A DNA stretch of 64,000 nucleotides from Prunella strophiata (Eukaryota; Chordata; Aves; Passeriformes; Prunellidae): assembly GCA_036583965.1 (NCBI GenBank), contig JAZBQD010000014.1:70570790-70634789 (forward strand), written 5' to 3'. The notes below the pieces were generated by a model. The model was not told where the DNA came from and did no database searches. It saw only the letters and a list, made by a program, of their open reading frames with translations. Each line of letters starts with the position of its first letter. Position 1 is the first letter of the stretch. This document shows positions 24,801-34,520 of the stretch, piece after piece. Both the position numbers and the translations under genes were made by a program.

Positions 24801-27660
24801 AGTCAGGGAACTCCATCTGGGCCCAAAAAAGAGTCAGGAAACTCCATCTGAGTCCAAAACCATCTTCAGAGGAGTCAGGAAACTCCATCCACAGCCCAAA
24901 ACCATCCTCAGGAGAGTCAGGAAACTCCATCTGAGCCCAAAAAAGAGTCAGGAAACTCCATCTGAGCCCAAAACCATCCTCAGGGGAGTCAGGAAACTCC
25001 ATTTGAGCCCAAAAAAGAGTCAAGAAACTCCATTTGAGCCCAAAATCATACAAAGAACAGTCAGGAAACTCCATCTGAGCCCAAAAAAGAGTCAGCAAAC
25101 TCCATGTGAGCCCAAAACCATCTTCAGAGGAGTCAGGAAACTCCAGCCATAGCCCAAAACCATCCTCAGATGGGCCAGGAAACTCCATCTGAGCCCAAAA
25201 AAGTCAGGAAACTCCATCCAGAGCCCAAAACCATCCTCAAAAGGGTCAGGAAACTCCATCGGAGCCCAAAACCATCCGAAGAAGAGTCATGAAACTCCAT
25301 GTGAACCCAAAAAAGAGTCAGGAGACCATCCAGAGCCCAAAACCATCCTCAGGGGAGTCAGGAAACTCCATCTGAGCCCAAAACCATCTTCAGAGGAGTC
25401 AGGAAACTCCATCAAAAAAAGAGTCAGGAAAACATCCAGAGCCCAAAACCATCCTCAAAGGGGTCAGGAAACTCCATCTGAGCCCAAAAAAAGAGTCATG
25501 AAACTCCATCTGAGCCCAAAAAAAAGAGTCAGGAAAACATCCAGAGCCCAAAACCATGCTCAGAGGAGTCAGGAAATTCCCTCCAGAGCCCAAAACCATC
25601 CTCAGAGGAGTCAGGAAACTCCCAAAACCATTCTCCTGGAGGACTCAGCCTGGCAGAGCCACTGCAGAGCAGCTCGTGGAGGTTTCAGGATTCACAGGCT
25701 GCATCACTTGCAGGTTTCAATAAATCAATTCCCAATAAATGGGACTGTTCTGCTGATAAAACCACTTTACCTGCCCTGCCCTTGGTACCTTGAATGTTGT
25801 CCAAAGTGTCAGGAGGCTCCAGGCCCATGTAGACCTTGACCAGGTGAATCAGCTCTGTGAATGCCTCCTCCAGCTCATCTGCAGAGGGAAATGCATTTCA
25901 TGGGCAGAGAGAAAGAAACTGAATAAAAACCAACTTCTCATCAGTGCCAAGATACAAATCACACGAGTTTGACACAGAAAGACATTTTAACTTAGCCAGA
26001 AAATACAGAAATACATTTTTTTTGTCACAGAAATACATTTTTAACGTCTCTTGGGGAGAAAAACCTTCATCTTCATAAACAGCACATTGAAAAAACCTGA
26101 AATTCAGCCTCTGCACTCACCTAAATATTTTCCTGTTGGTTTATTTCTTTAGGGCCATATTTCATCTGTAAGCTCTGTGTGCCACATTTAAAATTTGCAA
26201 TATTTTACACCACGGTGCTCTAATTTAATGTGGTGAGCCCCCAAAACCACCTCTACAAAAGGAATGAATTACAGAGGGGATTCTTTCCAGGAAGGATTCT
26301 CCCACCTGCTGTTGGAACCCTGATTGCTGCTGAGAATTTGGGACTTTCTGTGCTGCCAGACTCTGACCCCCAAGAGAACTCTGCACTGACCTGAGGCTGT
26401 GGAGAAGCTTCCAGAATGGAATGATGGAACTGGGATTGTGGGTGTGGAGTTTGAATAGAAGTGTGAGATATCACAGGGTGGGAAACCTAGAGTTTAAGGG
26501 TTTAGAATATAGTAATAGATATAAAATAAGGATGGAGGTTTTAGGGTAGAGGCTGGTCCTTCTTCTTCACCTTCTTCCCCATGGGTTTGGGTGGTTTTGT
26601 GTAATTGCATAAAAAAGTCCACATTGCTGGCCATGGGTGGTTGGTTATTGGGTTAAAAGTGAAAATAATTTAGGTGTCATTTCTTAATTGGACAGTTTAG
26701 CCTTAAAAGGCCTTGCAGAGAGAGAGATGGGGCTCCATTTTTAGTTTGTTGGAGTGAAGTTTGTGAGACTCTAATATAGATAAAATCTAATAAACATCTG
26801 AGTCCAAACAAGAAATACCATCTCACACATTTAATCCCACCCCTGGCAAAAAGAAGATAAACCCAACAACCTGCTGTCCCTCAATTCCTAATTATCCCAC
26901 AGGAAATCAGCAATTAACTTGTTGGAGCCCTGGCTGCTAAGAAGCTTCCAGAATGGAATGATGGAACTGGGATTGTGGGTGTGGAGTTTGAACAGAAGTG
27001 TGAGATACCACAGGGTGGGAAACTCAGAGTTTAAGGGTTTAGAATACAGTAACAGATATAAAATGGAGGTTTTGGGGCAGTGGTTGATCCTTCTTCTTCT
27101 CCTTCTTCCCCATGGGTTTGGGTGGTTTTGTGTAATTGGATAAAAACGTCCACATTGTGGGGTATGGGTGGTTGGTTATTGGGTTAAAAGTGAAATAATT
27201 TAGGTGTCATTTCTTAATTGACATTTTAGCCTTAATGGGCCATGTAGAGTGAGACAGGGCTCCATTTTTAGTTTGTTAGAGCAAAGTGCTGTAGAACTCA
27301 GGGTTTGTGAGACTCTAATATAGATAAAATCTAATAAACATCTGAGTCCAAACAAGAAATGCCATCTCACACATTTAATCCTGACCCTGGCAAAAAGAAG
27401 ATAAACCCAACAACCTGCTGTCCCTCAACTCCTAATTATCCCACAGCAATTAACTCACCTGTGTTGATGACTGCATCAAAGTATCTGGGGATCTCCTGGT
27501 TCACCTGCAGGTACATGTCCACTCTGGCCACTGCCTCCTCAATCTCTGCCCTGCTGAACAAGCCTGTCCTCCTCAGGTGCTCCCCATATTTCCATTTGTC
27601 CTGTGGTACCAACAGGACATACCTGGGTTTAAAGTGGGTGTTTTTCAAGCTACGGACACC
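9749..27660 (-). CDS. LRGUK: LRGUK, leucine-rich-repeat and guanylate-kinase protein, partial gene (5 exons)
   Basis: LRGUK joins N-terminal leucine-rich repeats to a guanylate-kinase-like domain and a C-terminal tail; in mouse it is needed for manchette and sperm-tail formation. Five exons are seen: 27459-27660, 25789-25878, 18408-18562, 14877-14935 and 9749-9866. Splice phases agree at every join (1, 1, 0, 2, 0), giving about 208 residues with no stop. The first two exons encode the end of the GUK domain (KPRYVLLVP, GLFSRAEIEEAVARVD, ELIHLVKVYMGLE), close to human LRGUK. The next two match the human tail pattern (FGDLLDSSKNYPRDF, then LQRRFSAARQ). Missing are all LRR and early GUK exons (expected right of 27.66 kb) and the last exons (expected left of 9.75 kb). 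No break was seen, so the visible part looks functional. Confidence 0.92.
9955..10672. repeat. Tandem array, about 58-bp unit, 11-12 copies
   Basis: Unit contains tttagcacagcccaagtggg, gtgagattaatcagaaattg and a poly-T run. Two units carry an inverted-looking poly-A segment. Intronic or downstream of LRGUK. Confidence 0.95.
10673..11587. other. Intronic AT-rich sequence, nothing recognised
   Basis: No exon with good borders, no clear transposon and no array seen in this stretch. Confidence 0.5.
11588..12106. repeat. A/C-only low-complexity tract, about 520 bp
   Basis: Runs of A separated by C or CC, such as aaaacccacaaaaccccac, with almost no G or T. It creates artificial ORFs rich in Lys/Asn/Gln on plus and Phe on minus. 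Confidence 0.97.
12520..12715 (-). mobile_element. CR1-like LINE fragment
   Basis: Begins cagaagggaccttaaaaatc, the reverse of a CR1-like tail, and continues into an old body sequence. Confidence 0.5.
12715..13527. repeat. T-rich tandem array, 11-12 bp unit
   Basis: About 70 copies of variants of tgatttaactct and tgatttaattct, in an LRGUK intron. Confidence 0.96.
13530..14870. other. Intron sequence, nothing recognised
   Basis: Unique-looking intron with short homopolymers (poly-A near 13855, poly-C near 13961, poly-T near 14230). No exon found. Confidence 0.45.
14877..14935 (-). CDS. LRGUK: LRGUK exon, C-terminal tail
   Basis: 59 bp encoding EEASLQRRFSAARQVIQFN, phase 0 to 2. Acceptor TTCCCAG, donor GTAACC. 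Matches the HEAARQAL region of human LRGUK. Confidence 0.82.
15250..15420 (+). mobile_element. CR1-like LINE 3' fragment
   Basis: Landmarks gagcagctgcccaggggcag and ccatgatcttggaggtcttt, ending in ccaaccttaattccatg. Confidence 0.65.
15508..15542. repeat. Short tandem repeat, 11-bp unit
   Basis: Three copies of ttaattaccat. Confidence 0.85.
16270..16385. repeat. AT-rich simple repeat
   Basis: Only A and T for most of its length (tatttattta and aaatatata motifs). Confidence 0.85.
16390..17400. other. LRGUK intron, nothing recognised
   Basis: Unique-looking sequence; no exon, array or clear transposon was identified. Confidence 0.4.
17420..17630 (+). mobile_element. CR1-like LINE 3' fragment
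   Basis: Contains gggaaggaattcttccccg, ggaatgtccaaggccaggg and the tail gaggtcccttcccacccc. Confidence 0.8.
17820..18217. repeat. Direct repeat of about 82 bp, 315 bp apart
   Basis: 17820-17900 and 18135-18217 both read aaatccctcagctccaaaac and end in cagcaggaattccag. The second copy runs into a CR1-like tail. Confidence 0.8.
18195..18295 (+). mobile_element. CR1-like LINE tail
   Basis: Reads gtgtccctgcccatggcagg, then aaggtcccttccaaccc. About 110 bp from an LRGUK exon. Confidence 0.8.
18408..18562 (-). CDS. LRGUK: LRGUK exon, C-terminal tail
   Basis: 155 bp, phase 1 to 0, encoding GSRNQLFPEEKLSPGEE... to FLELLMAPPGSV. SFGDLLDSSKNY aligns with the GDFLHSTDRNY region of the human protein as remembered. 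Acceptor CCCCAG, donor GTAAGG. Confidence 0.85.
18640..19035 (+). mobile_element. Probable LTR-type retroelement fragment
   Basis: Has a promoter-like ctataagagc near 18880, a polyadenylation signal aataaag near 18902, and a downstream T/C/G-rich part, as in the R-U5 end of an endogenous-retrovirus LTR. Ends and target duplication were not defined. The 19-bp array begins directly after it. Confidence 0.4.
19040..19685. repeat. Minisatellite, 19-bp unit
   Basis: About 33 units of gatccatgtttgataacag and variants ending aggg or agag. Apparent minus-strand ORFs of 148-271 codons are repeat artefacts. Confidence 0.97.
19920..20145. repeat. Tandem array, about 60-bp unit, 4 copies
   Basis: Unit carries caaaacaaagagaaatttat and agtaactaaa followed by poly-A. 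Confidence 0.9.
20345..20730 (+). mobile_element. CR1-like LINE fragment(s)
   Basis: Two pieces: 20345-20405 (ggaggtgtccctgcccacgg) and 20580-20715 (ggaagtgtccaaggccacc, ending in tccctcccaacccaaacc). Confidence 0.7.
20740..21985. other. LRGUK intron, nothing recognised
   Basis: AT-rich unique sequence with a poly-A run near 20901. No exon found. Confidence 0.4.
21990..22735. repeat. Tandem array, about 62-bp unit, about 12 copies
   Basis: Unit contains ggtttgtttttgctgtgtt, attgaagaattgacataatt and taataaatttaggaatttg. Confidence 0.96.
22735..23050 (+). mobile_element. CR1-like LINE 3' fragment
   Basis: Longest CR1-like piece here: gtgtttggcctggagaggag, gggaaatttcttcccccag and gatccttctgggtcccttcc. 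Confidence 0.85.
23455..25630. repeat. 2.2-kb composite minisatellite in an LRGUK intron
   Basis: About 50-60 units mixing gtcaggaaactccatctgag, cccaaaaccatcctcagagg and cccaaaaaagagtc modules. Ends about 160 bp from the LRGUK exon at 25789. Confidence 0.96.
25789..25878 (-). CDS. LRGUK: LRGUK exon, end of GUK domain
   Basis: 90 bp encoding DELEEAFTELIHLVKVYMGL then EPPDTLDNIQ. Acceptor CTGCAG, donor GTACCA. Enters and leaves in phase 1. Confidence 0.94.
26404..27448. repeat. Tandem duplication of about 530 bp holding two LTR-like elements
   Basis: 26404-26920 and 26942-27448 are about 93-95% alike by eye. Each holds a segment starting tgtgagat and ending atctcaca (26462-26827 and 26999-27371). 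Such TG...CA ends with inverted termini fit a solo LTR, and each has an AATAAA near its end. Flanks are also duplicated, so the copies arose by duplication and not by two insertions. Confidence 0.75.
27459..27660 (-). CDS. LRGUK: LRGUK exon, C-terminal half of GUK domain
   Basis: 202 bp, phase 0 in, phase 1 out. Starts GVRSLKNTHFKPRYVLLVP and ends with RYFDAVINT. Acceptor TTTTCCAG, donor GTGAGT. The acceptor lies at the edge of a roughly 80-bp tandem array (27661-29510). Confidence 0.95.
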
Positions 27661-29510
27661 CTGGAAAATAAAGAAGAGAAAAAAAAAATGTTTTTTTTTC
27701 CTTGAAACTGTTCCTGAAATTTGGAGCTGAGTTTCTTCTCCTTGAAAGCAGAGAAAAACTTTTTATTTTTCTTGAAACTAAATGTTTGTTGAATTCAGAG
27801 GTCAGTTTTTCCTCCTTGAAAATAGAGCAGAGAAAAACCAGTGTTTTTATTATTGAAATGGAGTGTTTGTTATCTCTGCTTTATTTTCCAAGAGAAAAAA
27901 CTCAGCTCCAAATTTAACAGTGTTTTTTCCTTGAAACTGAGTGTTTGTGAAATTTGAAGCTGAGTTTTTTCTCCTTGAAAATAAAGCAGAGAAAAACCGT
28001 GTTTTATTAGTTATTATTGAAATTGAGTGTTTGTTAAATTTGGAGCTGAGTTTTTTCTCCTTGAAAATAAAGGAGAAAAAACCAGTGCTTTTTTTCCTGA
28101 AAATGAGTGTTTGCAGAATTTGGAGCTGAGTTTTTTCCTCTTGAAAATAAAGTAGAGAAAAAAACCCAGGGTTTTTTTTTTTTTTTCCTGAAATTGAGTT
28201 TGTGGAATTTGGAGCTGAGTTTTTTCTCTTGGAAAATAAAGCAGAAAAAAAACCAATGTTTTTTTCTGGAAAATGAGTGTTGGTTGAATTCGGAGCTGAG
28301 TTTTTTCTCCTTGAAAATAAAGCAGAGAAAAACAGTGTTTTATTATCTATTATTGAAATTGGGTGTTTGTTAAATTTGAAGCTGAGTTTTTTCCTCTTGA
28401 AAATAGAGAAAAAAACCCAGGTTTTTTTTTTTTTTTTCCTGAAACTGAGTTTGTGAAATGTGGAGCTCAGTTTTTCCTCCTTGAAAATAAAGCAGAAAAT
28501 ACCAGTGCTTTTTTTTCTTGAAATTGAGTGTTTGTTAAATTTGGAGCTCATTTTTTTTCCTTGAAAATAAAGAAGAGAAAACAGTGTTTTTTTTCCTTGA
28601 AACTGAGTGTTGGTTGAATTTTGAGCTGAGTTTTTTCTCCTTGAAAACAAGCAGAAAACAGTGTTTTTTTCCTTGAAACTGAGTGTTTGTCAAACAAGGA
28701 GCTGAGTTTTTCTCCTTGAAAATAAGCAGAGGAACACAGGGGTTCATTCTTGAAACTGAGTGTTTGCTGAACTTGGAGCTCAGTTTTTCTCCTTGAAAAT
28801 AAAGCAGAGAAAAACAGTGTTTATTATTTATTACTGAAATTGAGTGTTTGTTAATTTGAAGCTGAGTTTTTTTCTCTTGAAAATAAAGTAGAGAAAAACC
28901 CAGATTTTTTTTTTTTTTCCTGAAACTGAGTTTGTGAAATTTGGAGCTCAGTTTTTCCTCCTTGAAAATAAAACAGAAAATACCAGTGCTTTTTTTTCTT
29001 GAAATTGAGTGTTTGTTAAATTTGGAGCTCAGGTTTTTTTCCTTGAAAATAAAGAAGAGAAATCAGTGTTTTTTTCCTTGAAACTGAGTGTTGGTTGAAT
29101 TTTGAGCTGAGTTTTTTTCTCCTTGAAAAACAAGCAGAAAACAGTGTTTCTATCCTTGAAACTGAGTGTTTTTCAAACAAGGAGCTGAGCTTTTTCTCCT
29201 TGAAAATAAAGCAGAGGAACACAGGGGTTCATTCTTGAAACTGAGTGTTTGCTGAACTTGCAGCTCAGTTTTTTCTCCTTGAAAATAGAGAAAAAACAGT
29301 GTTTTTATAATTGAAATGGAGTGTTTGTTAAATTTGGAGCTGGGTTTTTCCTCCTTGAAAATAAAGCAGAGAAAAAAAAGTGTTTTTTTTTCTTGAAACT
29401 TTGTGAAATTTGAAGGTCAGTTTTTCCTCCTTAGAAACAAAGCAGAGAAAACAGTGTTTTTTCCTTGAAATTGAGTGTTTGTTGAACTTGTAGCTGAGTT
29501 TTTTTATCTG
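27661..29510. repeat. Tandem array, about 80-bp unit, about 20 copies, abutting LRGUK exon
   Basis: Plus-strand unit: ccttgaaaataaagcagaga, aaaacagtgtttttt, ccttgaaactgagtgtttg and aatttggagctgag. On the LRGUK sense strand each unit has a pyrimidine run and CAAG like that of the real acceptor at 27661. The first unit overlaps that acceptor. Confidence 0.93.
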
Positions 29511-31010
29511 TGTTTATCCCAAATTACTGGCTGGAGGTTGCTCTGCAGGCATTGGTGGCTGCAGAGCAAAGGGGAAGCACTGCACACATTTAATTTAATT
29601 TAATTTAAAGCAGAACTGAGTGTCAGACTTGCAGCAGCCTCTCTGACTGCAAGGGTAGATTCAGCAAGATTTGAACTTTAAAAATTGGTGTGAGTCTCCT
29701 TCATCAGCCCAAGATAGACTCTAGATTAAAGGGAATGAACAGCTCTAAATTTTCAGTCTCAGCCCACGGCCCATAATTAAAATTTCCTGTAATGCTGCTA
29801 AATCACTTTTGTTCTGAGCCCTGTGGCAGATAATGGACTCAGCACCTTCTATTCCCACCCATAACTCACAATTATTGCTTCTCAGAGCCCACAGTGATAC
29901 AAAACTCACTGTGGGATGAGGTTTTTAGGTGACAGTGGCTAAGAATTAACAAAAAATTACAGAAAAGAGCTTGCAAATGGCAGGAAGGGGAGGATTTGTT
30001 TTCTGGCCAGGTTTCTAAATCTCACAAAATCTCCTTGACTGGAATGAGCTTGCTCCAAGAGGTAACATTTCAGTTAAGTTTGGACTTGAAAGATTTGTTA
30101 ATTCCACAGAATCATTTTCTTCACCTACACCCTCTGTCTCTGCCTCTAGATTCTGGTCAGCTGCAATCAAAATTTGGCCAGAATATTCATAATTTATGCC
30201 AAGACCCACTGCTTTCTTACTCAGCAACCTCATTCAGACCATATCTATTCTTAATATTTAAACCAATACATTATTTCTGACAGTCTGGAAGAACATCTGG
30301 CAGCAGTTTATAAGTGTGTTTCTGTTGACACAAAGACTGAAAATCAAATGTACAGAATGTGCAAGCTGCTGTTTTAAGTATATTGATGTTCCTGCTGATT
30401 TTTTTCCTGCTGATTTTGGAATATTTGAGTGCAACTGCATTGCTGTGACTGCACAACTTCCTGTGTCACCCCAAAACTTGGGTGGCAAAATGGGTTTTAG
30501 CTGCCTGCTTTGGCAATTCCCAGTAAAAGTTATGGTTGGGGCCCGTGGTGTGGGCTCAGAATAAAAAAAAAATGAATAAATAAACATGAATAAATCATTA
30601 ATAAATAAACATCACGTTCCATTAAGCCCCATCCCCTAAATTATTTGCTAACACATCAGCTCTGGGTGAAGAACTGACAGCTTGAAAATTCCACCAGGGT
30701 TTCATCTCCTGTTTTCCTTGCTTTGTGAATTTAGGACCTGTCTGGCAAGACAAGGAACACACTCTGTGCCCATCAGTGGAGAGTCAGTGATGGAAAAGGA
30801 GCTGGAAATACCCAGAGATGAAATTATTCATTTGCTCTTTAATATCAGGCACTTAAAAGCAGCAATGCAGCACTAAACTGTCGCTCATTTGGGCAAGGAA
30901 ACACTTATTTTTTAGTGCTGCTGTTATTTGTAGATTTATATGAGAGCCAGTGGAGGTGCATGGATTTATTTTGGGGGCCCAACCCTCATGAACAACCAAG
31001 GTACTCAACT
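29510..31010. other. Intergenic or intronic sequence, nothing recognised
   Basis: Expected to hold earlier LRGUK exons, but no GUK or LRR exon was found. A minus ORF at 30015-30233 (72 codons, non-repetitive) matches nothing I recognise. Confidence 0.4.
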
Positions 31011-31012
31011 GA

Positions 31013-31330
31013 AATCAGATTTTTTTTTATCCGTTTCCTTCAACAAAATGAGCATCCTATGATTTATGAAATTTAAAAAACCAGAATGCTCAGTCAGATT
31101 CTGTGTTAGCACTCTCCTCTCCTCGAGTTTCTTACTTTCTCTTTTGTTTTACTCATGCTGAAAATCAGATTTTTGATCATCCGCTTCCCAAACAAAAATG
31201 ATCACCCTGTAATTAATGAAATTTATGTCATTTTTGTGATCAGATGCTCAGTCTCGGACCCTGTGTTAGTACTCTTAGCACCTCCTCCATTTCTTTTTTA
31301 TTCTCTGTTTTGTTTTACTCAGTGCCACAT
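31013..31330. repeat. Tandem duplication of about 150 bp
   Basis: Both copies run from aatcagatttttt, through atgctcagtc and tgtgttag, to tctcttttgttttactca. Confidence 0.75.
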
Positions 31331-31845
31331 TCCAGGCTCCTTGGGGTCTCTCATTTGGCAATCTCATCGCACCCAGGAGCTTATTTGAAGATAATTTGTA
31401 AGAAAACACAAATTGTCTTCCTTTTTTCACCTTACCTCAGGCTATAAAGGTTGATATCAGGGAATGAGAAGTTTATTAGAAAATTAGCTTAAACTTCAGC
31501 TTTGGGTTCCAGAGAGGGGTTTTTGACATATGTTTTTATTTTTTGGTGATCAAAACCAAACAGCACACCAACACCCAGCAGCCTTTGCCCCTGCTTCATT
31601 CCCAAGGAGCAAGCTTTCTTCTCCTCTGCCATTCCATAGTGAGAGCAGGGCCATCTGCAGCAGCCCTGATCTGCAGAGGAAAACTCCCCCCTTGTGCAGA
31701 TCCCTGCTCCAGCAATAACCAGCCTGGCACTGCAGGAGGCTGCAGCCACCAGGCAATGGGAATGGGACTGTGTCCACCATCCTGACCACACATGGGGTCA
31801 GGGAGTATCTCACTCTGGGCACGTTTTGGTTTTTTTGTGTGGTTT

Positions 31846-32345
31846 NNNNNNNNNNNNNNNNNNNNNNNNNNNNNNNNNNNNNNNNNNNNNNNNNNNNNNN
31901 NNNNNNNNNNNNNNNNNNNNNNNNNNNNNNNNNNNNNNNNNNNNNNNNNNNNNNNNNNNNNNNNNNNNNNNNNNNNNNNNNNNNNNNNNNNNNNNNNNNN
32001 NNNNNNNNNNNNNNNNNNNNNNNNNNNNNNNNNNNNNNNNNNNNNNNNNNNNNNNNNNNNNNNNNNNNNNNNNNNNNNNNNNNNNNNNNNNNNNNNNNNN
32101 NNNNNNNNNNNNNNNNNNNNNNNNNNNNNNNNNNNNNNNNNNNNNNNNNNNNNNNNNNNNNNNNNNNNNNNNNNNNNNNNNNNNNNNNNNNNNNNNNNNN
32201 NNNNNNNNNNNNNNNNNNNNNNNNNNNNNNNNNNNNNNNNNNNNNNNNNNNNNNNNNNNNNNNNNNNNNNNNNNNNNNNNNNNNNNNNNNNNNNNNNNNN
32301 NNNNNNNNNNNNNNNNNNNNNNNNNNNNNNNNNNNNNNNNNNNNN
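31846..32345. other. Assembly gap, 500 N
   Basis: Exactly 500 N. Left of it is LRGUK sequence; right of it the inverted collagen copy starts at once. Confidence 0.99.
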
Positions 32346-33099
32346 CCAGTTGACTCTCTTTCACCCTCACTTTTGTTCCGTCACTCCCAGGTCTACCAGT
32401 GTATCCCAGTTCCCTCCAGCATTACGAAACCCTCAACCCAATGCTGTGATCCGCAATTGTGTGACAGCCCGAATAGCCCAGGAAATCAAACATGGAGAGT
32501 GCATTAAGGGTAAAGGTGATCTCAAGTTTCCTTTGAAGAAAATGAAGGAAAAACAAAACCCCACGAACGTTTCGCTTTTAAGCTCAGAGAAGGAAATGTT
32601 TGATGTAACCTGAGGCAAGAGATGGAAACAGAAACTTCAGGATCTCATAATACCAGCGAGAAACACAGAAGCTGCCAAGATGAATCTTCCAGTTAATACA
32701 TTTTAATAATTAATCAATTATAATCTTCAAACTTTATAATTACTTTCCTAGCTTGGTTCTAATTATAGGAATCAACGCTTGTAGGGCAAGTATCTTCTAC
32801 CCTTCAGTCTTACTCTCAAACTTTGTGGATGAGCTGGAACCCAACAGCATCATTCCTCACACAAGGACATGGAAAATCCCAAAACCCACAAAATCCTTCC
32901 AAATAATCACATTGGCGCCAGAAGGAGTAGGAGTATGCTGCCAGGGAGGCTGGATGGACGAGTGGTGGCAATCATAAAGATAAGATAGGAAAAGGATTGG
33001 ATATTGGAAGATTGGTGTCAACCTCTTAACGCCAGCACGACCCCACTTGGGAGCTGAAAGCCAGCACTGGGAATTCTAACTGGTGGATCCCATGGTGCG

Positions 33100-34520
33100 A
33101 TCCACACACCTGGTGGATCATCCACCGTCACTTCAACTCTCACACTCAGGGCATTCCCCCAACCCTCTGTGCCCGGGGTGTTTGAGGGACGGGGTGTGAC
33201 CTAACCAGGCTGTGCCCTCAACATGGATGACCCGAAACATTGGGAAAGGAAAACCAACATGGATGAAACCCCAACACTGAGAACTGAAACTGGCAGATCC
33301 CATGGTGGATTTACAGCTTCACTTCACCCTCAGAATTCCTGCCAATCCTGCCATCACTGGGATGGGCTAGGGTTTGGTGCCATCCCTAACCAGGCTGGGC
33401 CATCAACATGGAGATTACCCCACAGCATTGGAAGAAAACCCAACTTTGGGAATGAACCCCAACACTGAGAACTGAAACTGGCAGATCCCATGGTGGATCT
33501 AGAGTTTCACTCTTCAACCCCAGGAATTCCTGCAATCTGCTATCAATGGGACCTGAGGACATGGTGACAATCCCCTAACCAGGATGTTGTCCTCAACACA
33601 GGATGAACCCCAACATTTGGGAAATGAACCCCAACACTGAGAACTGAAACTGGCAGATCCCATGGTGGATTTACAGCTTCACTTCAACACACTCAGAATT
33701 CCTGCAATCATACTGTGCCCAGGATGGCTGAGGGGACATGGTGCCACCTCCTAAACTGAGCGTGCCTTCAAAACACAGGATGAACCCCAACATTTGGGAA
33801 ATGAACCAAACACTGAGAACTGGAAAACTGGCCAGATTCACCATGGTGGATCTAGAGTTTCACTTCAAACCTCTCAGGAATTCCTGCCAATCCCACTGAT
33901 CCAGGATGGCTAGGGATAGGGATGTGGCTGAAGGATTCCAGGATGGTGAGGACATGGTGACCACCTCATAACCAGGGTGTGCCCCAACATGGGATGAATC
34001 CCCAGCGGTGAGAGGAAAACTGGAAACCAAGCATCGTTGAGAACTGAAATGGCTTGATCCCAAATGGTGGCAATTTACAAGCTTCACTGTCAACCCCCTT
34101 CAGGAATTCCTGCCAATCTCCATCACCGGGATGGCTGAGGGATTTTAGTCTGGCAATCCCCTAAACCAGCGTGCCTTCAACATGGGATGACTCAAAGCAC
34201 TGGGAAAGGAAAACCAACATGGATGAAACCCCAACACTGAGAACTGAAACGGAAGCTCCCTGGTGGATTACAGCTCACTTCAACCCTAGGAATTCCTGGC
34301 CAATCGGCTGTTGCCCAGGATGGCTGAGGGGAACATGGTGCCACCTCTAACTGAGCTGTGCCTTCAACACAGATGAACCCCCAGCTTTGGGAACTGAGAC
34401 TGTCGGATCCACACCATGGGATCTAGCAGCTTCATGTCAACCTCAGGAATTCTGCTAATTCTGTTGTGCCCAGGAATGGCTGAGGGACGTGGTGCCACCT
34501 CCTAACTGGGCTGTGCCCTC
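33100..34520. repeat. Left-arm copy of the 175-200 bp array
   Basis: Degraded reverse-strand version of the array at 57560-59065 (unit with caggaattcctg and ccatgggatct motifs). Confidence 0.88.

Noticed and set aside
23455..25630. Possible CRISPR-like regular array
   Set aside because: Units vary and there are no unique equal-length spacers between constant repeats; eukaryotic intron context. The same applies to the other arrays.
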